Shown here: piece after piece, positions 1 to 5,431 of the stretch
How the letters are laid out: each line of letters starts with the position of its first letter
Numbering within the stretch: position 1 is the stretch's first letter
Assembly (NCBI GenBank): GCA_022615475.1
Contig: JAKEGQ010000264.1
Span: forward strand, 1 to 6,048
Source: Candidatus Methylomirabilota bacterium
GTDB taxonomy: Bacteria; Methylomirabilota; Methylomirabilia; Methylomirabilales; CSP1-5
DNA length: 6,048 nucleotides
Direction of reading: 5' to 3'
The notes under the pieces: model-generated
Database searches by the model: none
Seen by the model: only the letters and a program-made list of their open reading frames with translations
What the model was told of the DNA's origin: nothing
Made by a program: the position numbers and the translations under genes

Positions 1-251
1 AGCAGCGCGGTGATCTCCCTTTCATCCCCCCGGTCCTCCACCGGTTCGCTCATGCGCCACCCCTGCTCGTCTCTGATCAGGGTGACGACCGTTCCCCCGC
101 GGTTGATGCTAATGCTGCTGACCTCCTTCTCCTGGAACGGGACCAGCTTCGTCTCGTGCTCTTTCTGAGCCTCCCGTGTTTCGAGGAGATAGTAGGCCAG
201 GACGAGCAGGGTGAGGACGCCGGCGAGGAGCAGGGTCGTGCGAAGCCTCAT
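1..251 (-). CDS. DUF4340 domain protein, N-terminal part (cut by window edge)
   Basis: Only the first 83 codons are present; the gene continues past position 1. It starts with ATG at 251, which overlaps the TGA of the GldG-like gene (ATGA), with a GGAG 9 bases upstream, so the start is well supported. Residues 5-24 form one hydrophobic helix (TLLLAGVLTLLVLAYYLL), either a signal anchor or an uncleaved signal peptide, after the basic MRLR. The rest runs through a beta-rich segment: LVPFQEKEVSSISINRGG, then VVTLIRDEQGWRMSEPV, then the start of a helix (EITALL). The pattern of an 'evtsI.I' strand, a 'gW.l..P' turn and a helix is typical of DUF4340 proteins, which commonly follow GldG-like genes. 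The protein is probably membrane-anchored, with its bulk outside the cytoplasm. Its biochemical role is not known to me; the context makes it the fourth partner of the ABC cassette. Confidence 0.82.
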   Translation of the reverse strand, partial: MRLRTTLLLAGVLTLLVLAYYLLETREAQKEHETKLVPFQEKEVSSISINRGGTVVTLIRDEQGWRMSEPVEDRGDEREITAL

Positions 252-1696
252 GCCGACCGTCTCCGGCGGAGGAAGACGACGAGCCAGGTGCCGATCATGG
301 CGAGCGGTGGGAGGACGAGGATCCCCCAGAAGGCGAGCCGGGCCTGATTCGCGGTGAGGACCAGCGGCGTGAACTTGGCCTGCCGCGGCCGGATGGCGAT
401 CAGATGTTCTTCCTCGGCGAGCCAGCCAACCGAGTTCAAGAAGAGGTCTCGATTCCCCGCGAGGTTCACGTAGTTGTTCTGCATGAAGGCCGAGGTGCCG
501 TAGGCCACGATCCGCCCCTTTTTCTGGTTCAGGGTGGAGGGTTCAGGGTTCAGGGTCTTCTCTGTCTTCGGGACTTCGGACGTCGGGCCTTGGACGTCGG
601 ACTGTACTTCGATAGTCGCCAACGCCCCCACCGGTAAGGGGCCCCGGCGATCCTGCCCCTCGTCGAACTTCGCTTCCCCGCGGTCAAGCGCCGCCTTGTC
701 GGTCTCGGCCCAGCTTTCGGAGCTGGTCCGGACCAGGACCTGCACTGTAATTCCTTTCTGCGGCTCGGCGACAGCATCGACCGTGCGGGCATAGGGCAGA
801 ATCGTGGCCAAGACTACGTCCTTGGTGAACTCATTGGTGATCGGATGAGGCTCGTATTGGGTCACCACCGGGAGGAGGTAATCCCCCCCAAAGACCCTGC
901 TCAGCCGATCCACGATGATATCCTTGCCCATCACGATGCCGTACTTCTTGAGGAGGTCGGTGAGTCCGGGGGCGGTGAAGGGATCGAGGAGGACCAAGAG
1001 GTTCCCCCCTCGTTTGACATAGGCCTCGATGAGTTGCAGCTCGGTTGGCAACAGTTCGCTTTGGGGACCGGCGATGACAAGGACCGCAGCATCGTTGGGG
1101 ACCTCCCTTTCGCGGAGCAGCAGGAGGGGCTTGACCTCGTACTCGACCTCGCTGAGCGCCTGCTTCACCTGGGAGAGGCCCTGCCGCCCGGCGCTGTCCA
1201 GCGCTGCCTCGCCGTGGCCGGTGAGGAAATAGACGACTCGCCTCTTTGTGCGGAGAAGCTTGACCAGGGCGTTGGTGATCTTCTCCTCTTCGGCCCCCTG
1301 GAACTTTTCTTCCTTGCCCCCACTCTCGAGGACCACGGTCGTGGGAGCGGCGATTCCGTAACGCCTGCTCATTCCTGGATGCCGGTCCGGGTCCACGAGC
1401 TCGAAGCGGAACTTGGGAGAAACCTGGGCGTACTGGGTCAGGAGGTCCTGGGCCGCTGCCCTGCCCGGCTCATCGGTCCGATAGAAGGCGATGGCGTGGA
1501 CGTCTTTCTCCAATGATCTGACGAGCCTGATAGACTGATCAGACAGGCTGTGGCGCCGGCCCTCGGTCAGATCCACACGGACGTTATGGCGGATTGCTAA
1601 CGCCTCGACCACCACGACGATGGCAAGAAACAGCATCAGGGCCAGGGCGGTGTTCAGCCCGTACCGAGTTCCGCGACGAGTAAGCAACTGCCTCAC
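248..1696 (-). CDS. GldG-like ABC-2 transporter auxiliary protein
   Basis: The protein has 482 residues from a GTG that overlaps the permease stop (GTGA). An ORF open further upstream only crosses the permease gene in another frame, so I reject the longer form. Met21 is a less likely alternative start. Residues 15-33 form an N-terminal membrane helix. VDLTEGRRHSLSD (41-53) is the usual GldG motif just outside the membrane. FLTGHGE (157-163) and LLVLLDPF (233-240) mark the ABC_transp_aux (PF09822) fold. A C-terminal helix (about 454-475) ends in RRRRSA, suggesting a large extracytoplasmic domain between two anchors. In Bacteroidetes GldG works with GldA and GldF in gliding; in other phyla the transported substrate is unknown. 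Residues 366-377 and 381-391 are encoded by two heptanucleotide arrays and look like an inserted low-complexity loop just before the strand GRIVAYGTSAF. Confidence 0.85.
   Translation of the reverse strand: MRQLLTRRGTRYGLNTALALMLFLAIVVVVEALAIRHNVRVDLTEGRRHSLSDQSIRLVRSLEKDVHAIAFYRTDEPGRAAAQDLLTQYAQVSPKFRFELVDPDRHPGMSRRYGIAAPTTVVLESGGKEEKFQGAEEEKITNALVKLLRTKRRVVYFLTGHGEAALDSAGRQGLSQVKQALSEVEYEVKPLLLLREREVPNDAAVLVIAGPQSELLPTELQLIEAYVKRGGNLLVLLDPFTAPGLTDLLKKYGIVMGKDIIVDRLSRVFGGDYLLPVVTQYEPHPITNEFTKDVVLATILPYARTVDAVAEPQKGITVQVLVRTSSESWAETDKAALDRGEAKFDEGQDRRGPLPVGALATIEVQSDVQGPTSEVPKTEKTLNPEPSTLNQKKGRIVAYGTSAFMQNNYVNLAGNRDLFLNSVGWLAEEEHLIAIRPRQAKFTPLVLTANQARLAFWGILVLPPLAMIGTWLVVFLRRRRSA
526..556. 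repeat. Heptanucleotide array, GGTTCAG family, inside the GldG-like gene
   Basis: On the plus strand four 7-base units run without gaps: GGTTCAG, GGTGGAG, GGTTCAG, GGTTCAG, plus a partial GGT. Read on the minus strand they are ACCCTGA-type units and encode GldG-like residues 381-391 (TLNPEPSTLNQ) without a stop. Confidence 0.88.
568..603. repeat. Heptanucleotide array, TCGGACN family, inside the GldG-like gene
   Basis: Plus-strand units are TCGGGACT (8 bases), TCGGACG, TCGGGCC, TTGGACG and TCGGACT. Variation is concentrated at the last and second positions. The array encodes residues 366-377 of the GldG-like protein. It shares an exact 13-base stretch, TTGGACGTCGGAC, with the array at 5509-5543 in the same orientation. 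Confidence 0.88.
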
Positions 1697-2460
1697 CCCT
1701 TCCACCGTCGAATCTCGAGCGACTTCAGCGTCGCGAAGAGAAAGAAACCAGTCATGCCCAGATAGTAGACGATGTCCTTCATCTCCAACACCCCGCGGGC
1801 AAAGCTCGCGAGGTGCTCCACGATGGAGAGGTTGCGGAAGAGCACGCCCCAGTCCCCTTCGGCGAGGGTCCCCCCCCAGCCGATGATCCACAACAGGAGG
1901 GAGGCGCCAAAGGCAAAGGCCCCCGCCACAATCTGATTCTCGGTCAGGGAAGAAAAGAGGAGCCCGAGGGAGAGAAAGGCCATTCCCAACAGGAGGAGGC
2001 CTAGGTATCCGGTGAGGATGGGGTACAGCTCGAGCTCGCTCCACAGCGTGAGGAGGAGCACATAGAGGGCCGTAGTGGAGAGGAGCAGGGCGTACAGAGT
2101 CGTGGCCGCCATGAACTTGCCCAGGAGGACCTCCCCATCCCGAAGCGGGTAGGTGAGCAAGAGCTCTAACGTTCCCTGCTTTCGCTCCTCGGCGAACAGG
2201 CGCATCGTCAGGAGGGGCATCAGAAACAGGAGCACCACGCCGAGATCGATGAAAAACGGTCGGACGACGCCATCGGTGACGTTGAGGCCCCTGGCGAGCC
2301 CTGGATTCATTGCGGCCTGGACGCTGATGAGACTCAAATAGATCAGAATCGTATAGAAGAAATATCCGGAGATGACAAGGAAGAGCGTGAAGACGGCATA
2401 CGCAACAGGAGAGGCGAAGTATGAGCGCATCTCTTTCTTGAATACCGCGAGCGTCCCCAT
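1693..2460 (-). CDS. ABC-2 type permease (GldF-like)
   Basis: The protein has 255 residues. I chose the ATG at 2460 because a clean GGAG lies 6 bases upstream; an in-frame TTG at 2472 overlaps that ribosome site and is less likely. It has about six membrane segments, near residues 20-42, 70-88, 118-140, 148-170, 176-196 and 229-246. The loop after the second segment carries the ABC-2 permease hallmark FAEERKQGTLELLLTYPL (89-106), which contacts the ATPase. The short N-terminal stretch before the first helix (VFKKEMRSYFASP) is also typical of ABC-2 permeases. It is the membrane channel partner of the ATPase encoded upstream and overlaps the GldG-like gene by 4 bases, so those two are almost certainly co-translated. 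The substrate cannot be read from the sequence. The GldF resemblance rests on gene order and size, not on a search. Confidence 0.88.
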   Translation of the reverse strand: MGTLAVFKKEMRSYFASPVAYAVFTLFLVISGYFFYTILIYLSLISVQAAMNPGLARGLNVTDGVVRPFFIDLGVVLLFLMPLLTMRLFAEERKQGTLELLLTYPLRDGEVLLGKFMAATTLYALLLSTTALYVLLLTLWSELELYPILTGYLGLLLLGMAFLSLGLLFSSLTENQIVAGAFAFGASLLLWIIGWGGTLAEGDWGVLFRNLSIVEHLASFARGVLEMKDIVYYLGMTGFFLFATLKSLEIRRWKG

Positions 2461-2477
2461 GGGTTTCTCCAAGTCTA

Positions 2478-2512
2478 GCTGTCAGCAGTCAGCTATCGGC
2501 TGTCCGCCGACA
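2478..2512. repeat. Heptanucleotide array, GCTGTCA family, before the permease
   Basis: Plus-strand units are GCTGTCA, GCAGTCA, GCTATCG, GCTGTCC and GCCGACA. The array lies between the ATPase stop and the permease ribosome site. It is inverted relative to the array at 2541-2570, and the two can pair. Confidence 0.8.
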
Positions 2513-2570
2513 CAGAGGAAGCCACGTTTCAAAAGCTCTAGCTGACGGCTGATGGCTGATGGCTGACTGC
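2485..2570 (-). other. Potential hairpin between ATPase and permease genes
   Basis: The arms 2554-2570 and 2485-2501 are complementary at 14 of 17 positions, with a perfect 9-bp base (GCAGTCAGC with GCTGACTGC). The loop of about 52 bases includes the ATPase stop codon. In the cassette transcript this structure would lie between the first two genes and could affect RNA stability or the relative expression of the ATPase and permease. There is no U tract, so it is not an ordinary terminator. Confidence 0.45.
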
Positions 2571-3503
2571 TTCTTCTTCGGTGACCAATCGGATAAAGAT
2601 ATCCTCCAGGCTCAGATCCACCGGTCTGAGTTCCAAGAGCCCCCAGCCGCTGCTGCAGACGACGCGCGCGAGCTCCTGGCGCAGGTCCCGGTCCTTGTCC
2701 GTGTCGACGAGATACCGGCGCAGCGCTCCGGCCCCGTCCTTCATCACGACCTGAAGGACCCCTGCCACCTCACGGAGCCTGCCGGTGACCTGTTCCGGCG
2801 GCCCGTCAATCTGGAGCAGCACCTGGGTCGAGCGCTGGAGGCGGCGGGTCAGGCTCTCTGGGGTGTCCACCGCGACAATGTGGCCGTCGTTGATGATGAT
2901 CACCCGCTGGCAGACCATGCTGACCTCTGGCAGGATGTGTGTGGACAGAATCACCGTGCGTTCGCCCTGCATTTCCCGGATGAGGCTGCGGATTTCAATG
3001 ATCTGCTTGGGGTCAAGTCCGATGGTCGGCTCATCGAGAATGAGGATGGGCGGGTCACCGAGAAGGGCCTGGGCGAGTCCCACCCGCTGGCGATAGCCCT
3101 TGGAGAGCTTGCCGATGATCCTCCCTCGTGCGTCCTGAAGGAGGCACCGTTCGATCGCTTCCCCGACCCGCTGGCGTCGGGTCAGCCGGGAAAGTCTTTT
3201 TGCCTCCGCCACGAAGTTCAGATACTGGGTCACGGTAAGATCGGTGTAGAGAGGGACGTGCTCCGGCAGGTACCCGATCCGCCGCCGCACCTCGAGGGCC
3301 TGGGTGCGGATGTCGCATCCCCCGACCCTGGCAGTGCCGGAGGTCGGAGGCATGTAGCACGAGAGGACGCGCATCGTGGTAGTCTTTCCGGCCCCGTTCG
3401 GACCGAGGAATCCCACCACCTCCCCCTGCTGTACCGTGAAGGTGAGGTTGTCGATGGCGGTCTTATTCCCGTAGACCTTTGTGAGTCCCTCTACCTCGAT
3501 CAT
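2538..3503 (-). CDS. ABC-2 type transporter ATP-binding protein (GldA-like)
   Basis: The cytoplasmic ATPase has 321 residues and all the nucleotide-binding motifs: Walker A GPNGAGKT (34-41), a Q-loop region GYLPEHVPLY (78-87) with Glu where many families have Gln, signature LSKGY (133-137), Walker B ILILDEP (153-159), D-loop GLDP (162-165) and switch His189 in STHI. After the ABC domain, residues about 225-305 form the C-terminal extension usual in ABC-2 drug and gliding-type ATPases, ending in LSLEDIFIRLV (298-308). The final residues AVSHQPSAVS and the TAG are encoded by a heptanucleotide array, so the native end was probably near EEE (309-311). The start ATG at 3503 has only a poor purine site (GGGGG about 5 bases upstream). 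It lies just downstream of a good promoter and opens the four-gene cassette. The 77-bp gap to the permease suggests no translational coupling there. Confidence 0.92.
   Translation of the reverse strand: MIEVEGLTKVYGNKTAIDNLTFTVQQGEVVGFLGPNGAGKTTTMRVLSCYMPPTSGTARVGGCDIRTQALEVRRRIGYLPEHVPLYTDLTVTQYLNFVAEAKRLSRLTRRQRVGEAIERCLLQDARGRIIGKLSKGYRQRVGLAQALLGDPPILILDEPTIGLDPKQIIEIRSLIREMQGERTVILSTHILPEVSMVCQRVIIINDGHIVAVDTPESLTRRLQRSTQVLLQIDGPPEQVTGRLREVAGVLQVVMKDGAGALRRYLVDTDKDRDLRQELARVVCSSGWGLLELRPVDLSLEDIFIRLVTEEEAVSHQPSAVS
2541..2570. repeat. Heptanucleotide array, GCTGATG family, at the end of the ATPase gene
   Basis: Plus-strand units are GCTGACG, GCTGATG, GCTGATG and GCTGACT followed by GC. 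On the minus strand the array encodes the ATPase C-terminus AVSHQPSAVS, and the stop TAG follows immediately. Confidence 0.9.
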
Positions 3504-3517
3504 GGCGACCCCCGAAG

Positions 3518-3545
3518 ATTATAGTCCCTTCTCCGGGAATGACAA
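3518..3545 (-). promoter_or_regulatory. sigma70-type promoter for the ABC cassette
   Basis: On the minus strand TTGTCA (3545-3540, five of six matches to the -35 consensus) is followed after 16 bases by a perfect TATAAT (3523-3518). Transcription would start near 3511, leaving a leader of only about 7 bases before the ATG at 3503. That would make the ATPase message nearly leaderless, which agrees with its weak ribosome site. This is a consensus match only, with no experimental support. Confidence 0.5.
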
Positions 3546-3613
3546 CCCCCCCGGCTAGGGCCGCTCGGGAGAGTATGCTTCGTTGGAGGCAGCACCTTCG
3601 GCCCCTCGCTCCC

Positions 3614-3635
3614 GACCGGCTGACCGACGACCGTC
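3614..3635. repeat. Heptanucleotide array, GACCGNC family
   Basis: Plus-strand units are GACCGGCT (8 bases), GACCGAC and GACCGTC. It is the inverse of the ATCGGTC units at 3659-3679; the two arrays can form a stem around a loop of about 20 bases that itself contains AACC-AAGA-GGTT. Confidence 0.6.
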
Positions 3636-3655
3636 AAAACCAAGAGGTTCTTCCT

Positions 3656-3679
3656 GTCATCGGTGATCGGTCCGCGGTC
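3656..3679. repeat. Heptanucleotide array, ATCGGTS family (copy 1)
   Basis: Plus-strand units are ATCGGTG, ATCGGTC and CGCGGTC. The stretch GTCATCGGTGATCGGTC (3656-3672, 17 bases) recurs exactly at 3908-3924. Confidence 0.75.
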
Positions 3680-3706
3680 AACGTGATATTCCCCCACCTG
3701 CGCTGT

Positions 3707-3838
3707 GGCCAACGGGTCCTGTCGTCGGCCACCCCATCCGTCCTCGGAGACTTCACGCACCATTCCATCAGGGGGGGGAAGCGGTGGCGAAATTCTCCTC
3801 CGGGCGGATGGGCGCCCGGCCTCCGCCACCCGTTGGCC
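3707..3838. repeat. 132-bp inverted-repeat element, MITE-like or structured RNA
   Basis: The ends are a perfect 11-bp inverted repeat, GGCCAACGGGT (3707-3717) and ACCCGTTGGCC (3828-3838). Inside lie a perfect 7-bp pair GGTGGCG/CGCCACC (3783-3789 and 3824-3830) enclosing another, CCGGGCG/CGCCCGG (3800-3806 and 3813-3819, 6-base loop). The second pair overlaps the terminal repeat, so alternative folds are possible. I see no transposase gene and no clear target-site duplication, so mobility is unproven. The inner hairpin lacks a T tract, so it is not a standard terminator for the PrpD-family gene, although it is placed where one would be expected. Confidence 0.45.
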
Positions 3839-3872
3839 TGTTCAGGGGATCCCGGCCCCCCGCAGTAGTCCA

Positions 3873-3900
3873 TGAACTATGAACTGTGAACCGTGAACTC
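3873..3900. repeat. Heptanucleotide array, TGAACNN family
   Basis: Four gap-free plus-strand units: TGAACTA, TGAACTG, TGAACCG, TGAACTC. The core TGAAC is constant and the last two positions vary. It is followed 3 bases later by the ATCGGTS array. Confidence 0.88.
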
Positions 3901-3903
3901 GCT

Positions 3904-3931
3904 ACCGGTCATCGGTGATCGGTCATCGGTC
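3904..3931. repeat. Heptanucleotide array, ATCGGTS family (copy 2), over the PrpD stop
   Basis: Plus-strand units are ACCGGTC, ATCGGTG, ATCGGTC and ATCGGTC. The minus-strand TGA stop of the PrpD-family gene (3925-3923) is part of the array, so the repeat reaches about two codons into the gene. Confidence 0.88.
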
Positions 3932-5302
3932 AAGAGTGGGGGCAAATTCGATACGTTCGAACAGAAGGCGGACGTTGCCGAGCTTGTCCAGGGTGAGACA
4001 TCGCTCGATGAGCAGTGATCGGGACGGCTCCGGGAGGGTGCGGCAGGTGAGGGCGTGGAACTTCGCGATGAGCTCATCCGGTGTCATTGGGTTTTTCGGA
4101 TCGCCTTTGGGAAAGTCGACCCGTGCCTCGTGTCGGATCCCCTGCGTGGTTTCGATCGTCACGACCGCCGGCCACTTGTCGGGGTACACGCGATCGAGTT
4201 CAGGGTCTCTGTGAAGGACGACCGTAGACATGAGCTGACGGACGGCGCGATCGCGGATTCCCTCTTGGGTGAAATCGTCCAGCCCGACCCTGCCGTGCAG
4301 GAGCGCTGTGGCGACGCAGTAGGGGATGCTGAACTTCGCGGCATAGGGGCTGGCCGGTTCTACCTTCTCGAGGAGATCCAGCGCCGCCGAGTAGACGCGG
4401 ACGGCGATCTTTGTAATCTCAGTCGGTTTGGCGTTGAGTCGAGTCTTCAGCGCCAGGGCGGCGTCAATGCTCGAGTGGATGTGGTAGCACGCGGCGTGGG
4501 CCTTAAAGGAGTTCTCCAGGATCCGGAGGGGACGTGTTCCCAAACCTTCAGTCAGGCGGGCGAGCTTCGGGGCGGCAGAGGTGGCTTGGGCGAGTCCCTT
4601 CTCTCCCTCGAAGATCTGCGATGCGGCTGTGAGTCCCTGCTCTGCGAGGAGGGCGGCCAGGAGCCCATCGGCCGAAGCCTTGCCAAGGTGGAGCTGCTTC
4701 GACATAGCCCCCTCCACCAGGAATTCCCACAACCCTGCCGACTGTGTTCCTGCGCTCCCGAGCGCCCAGACGAGCTGCTCCGGCGTCAAGCGGAGCAGTC
4801 TGCCGGCAGCCGTGGCGGCGCCAAAGACCCCGCATGTGGCCGTGGTCTGCCAGAAGTGGTAATGACTCGGTCCTAGCGCTTCACCTGCCCTGATTGCCAC
4901 CTCGTATCCCGCCACGATGGCGGTCAAGAATTCTGGGCCCGCGATGCCGTCCCGCTCGGCCACCGCAAGCGCAGCCGGGATGACAGGGGCCGCCGGATGA
5001 AGCACCGACGGTTTGTGGAGATCGTCCATCTCCACGACATGGGAGGAGGCAGCATTCACGAGCGCGGCAAGATGACAGGAGGTCTTGGATCCATCGGCGA
5101 TCATCGTCGCCTGAGGTGTTCCCCCCAGTCCTCTGGCCACGTTGAGGAACATTTGGATGGGCCGGGTAGTCCTCCCCGAAATCGCCGAGGCGAGCCAGTC
5201 GAGGACGCAGAGTTTGGCCATCTCGATCACGTCGGCCGGCAGCCTGTCGGGCCGCAGACCGGCAATGAAGCTCGCCAATTGTTGGGAGATCGTCTTTGCC
5301 AT
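3923..5302 (-). CDS. MmgE/PrpD family protein
   Basis: This is a complete 459-residue member of the MmgE/PrpD family, which includes 2-methylcitrate dehydratase and cis-aconitate decarboxylase. These are cofactor-independent enzymes acting on polycarboxylic acids. The start ATG at 5302 has GAGGGTG ending 4 bases upstream. The all-helical N-terminal domain shows the family's acidic and histidine-rich stretch HVVEMDDLHKPSVLHPA (88-104), then GVFGAATAAGRLL (158-170) and the helix around SKQLHLGKASADG (201-213). The smaller lid domain begins near FKAHAACYHIHSSIDAAL (266-283), followed by KFSIPYCVATALL (323-335) and the late GDPKNPMTPDEL segment (400-411). Length is normal for the family. No methylcitrate-cycle genes are visible nearby, so the substrate is open; many solitary homologues have no known reaction. 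The stop TGA lies inside a heptanucleotide array, so the last residues (TLDR) are partly repeat-encoded. Confidence 0.9.
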   Translation of the reverse strand: MAKTISQQLASFIAGLRPDRLPADVIEMAKLCVLDWLASAISGRTTRPIQMFLNVARGLGGTPQATMIADGSKTSCHLAALVNAASSHVVEMDDLHKPSVLHPAAPVIPAALAVAERDGIAGPEFLTAIVAGYEVAIRAGEALGPSHYHFWQTTATCGVFGAATAAGRLLRLTPEQLVWALGSAGTQSAGLWEFLVEGAMSKQLHLGKASADGLLAALLAEQGLTAASQIFEGEKGLAQATSAAPKLARLTEGLGTRPLRILENSFKAHAACYHIHSSIDAALALKTRLNAKPTEITKIAVRVYSAALDLLEKVEPASPYAAKFSIPYCVATALLHGRVGLDDFTQEGIRDRAVRQLMSTVVLHRDPELDRVYPDKWPAVVTIETTQGIRHEARVDFPKGDPKNPMTPDELIAKFHALTCRTLPEPSRSLLIERCLTLDKLGNVRLLFERIEFAPTLDR

Positions 5303-5341
5303 GTTTCACCCTCAATGGCTGACGACGGCTCGACTCAGCTG

Positions 5342-5404
5342 TTCGACTTTGCTCAGACTTCGGCTGAGCTCAGTCGAATGCCCTGCCCTGAGCGTGTCGA
5401 AGGG
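5342..5404. repeat. Compound palindromic repeat (TTCGAC...GCTCAG type)
   Basis: TTCGACTTTGCTCAG (5342-5356) pairs with CTGAGCTCAGTCGAA (5364-5378) at 13 of 15 positions around a 7-base loop. It is followed by CCCTGAGCGTGTCGAAGGG (5386-5404), which repeats the same GCTCAGGG/GTCGAA words in reverse. Repeats of this kind are common in environmental bacterial genomes, where they give spurious peptides such as ALSVSKGP; that string appears in one frame here. It sits 40-100 bases upstream of the PrpD-family start and would be in that gene's leader or promoter. Confidence 0.75.
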
Positions 5405-5410
5405 CCCGCC

Positions 5411-5431
5411 GAAGTCCGATCACCGATGGCC
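5411..5431. repeat. Short mixed heptanucleotide array
   Basis: Plus-strand units are GAAGTCC, GATCACC and GATGGCC. The array combines a word of the TCGGACN family (inverted) with 13 bases, CCGATCACCGATG (5416-5428), that are the exact reverse complement of part of the ATCGGTS arrays. It holds the stop of the possible 43-codon ORF. Confidence 0.55.

Larger units (their letters stand above)
3504..3922. other. 419-bp intergenic region, repeat-rich, no supported gene
   Basis: This gap separates the PrpD-family stop from the ABC cassette start. ORFs up to 109 codons are open on both strands, but they are rich in Arg, Pro and Gly, run through the repeat arrays, overlap each other and match no family I know. 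The region holds, from low to high coordinate, the cassette promoter, two inverted heptamer arrays, a 132-bp inverted-repeat element, and two more arrays touching the PrpD-family stop. Confidence 0.7.

Noticed and set aside
1697..2044. An upstream extension of the GldG-like gene giving about 598 residues
   Set aside because: The extra part overlaps the permease gene in another frame and is Arg/Pro-rich without motifs. The GTG overlapping the permease stop gives a normal family length.
2559..3524. Long plus-strand ORF of 321 codons opposite the ATPase gene
   Set aside because: It is an antisense shadow of a clear ABC ATPase in high-GC DNA; it has no recognisable motif.
3570..3617. Resemblance to a glycine riboswitch on the minus strand (GCCGAAGG and a later CTCTC word)
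   Set aside because: Only short words match; the conserved core between and after them is absent and no glycine gene is downstream.
3500..3873. ORFs of 79-109 codons on both strands between the PrpD-family gene and the ATPase
   Set aside because: They overlap one another, pass through repeats and an inverted-repeat element, and have atypical Arg/Pro/Gly composition.
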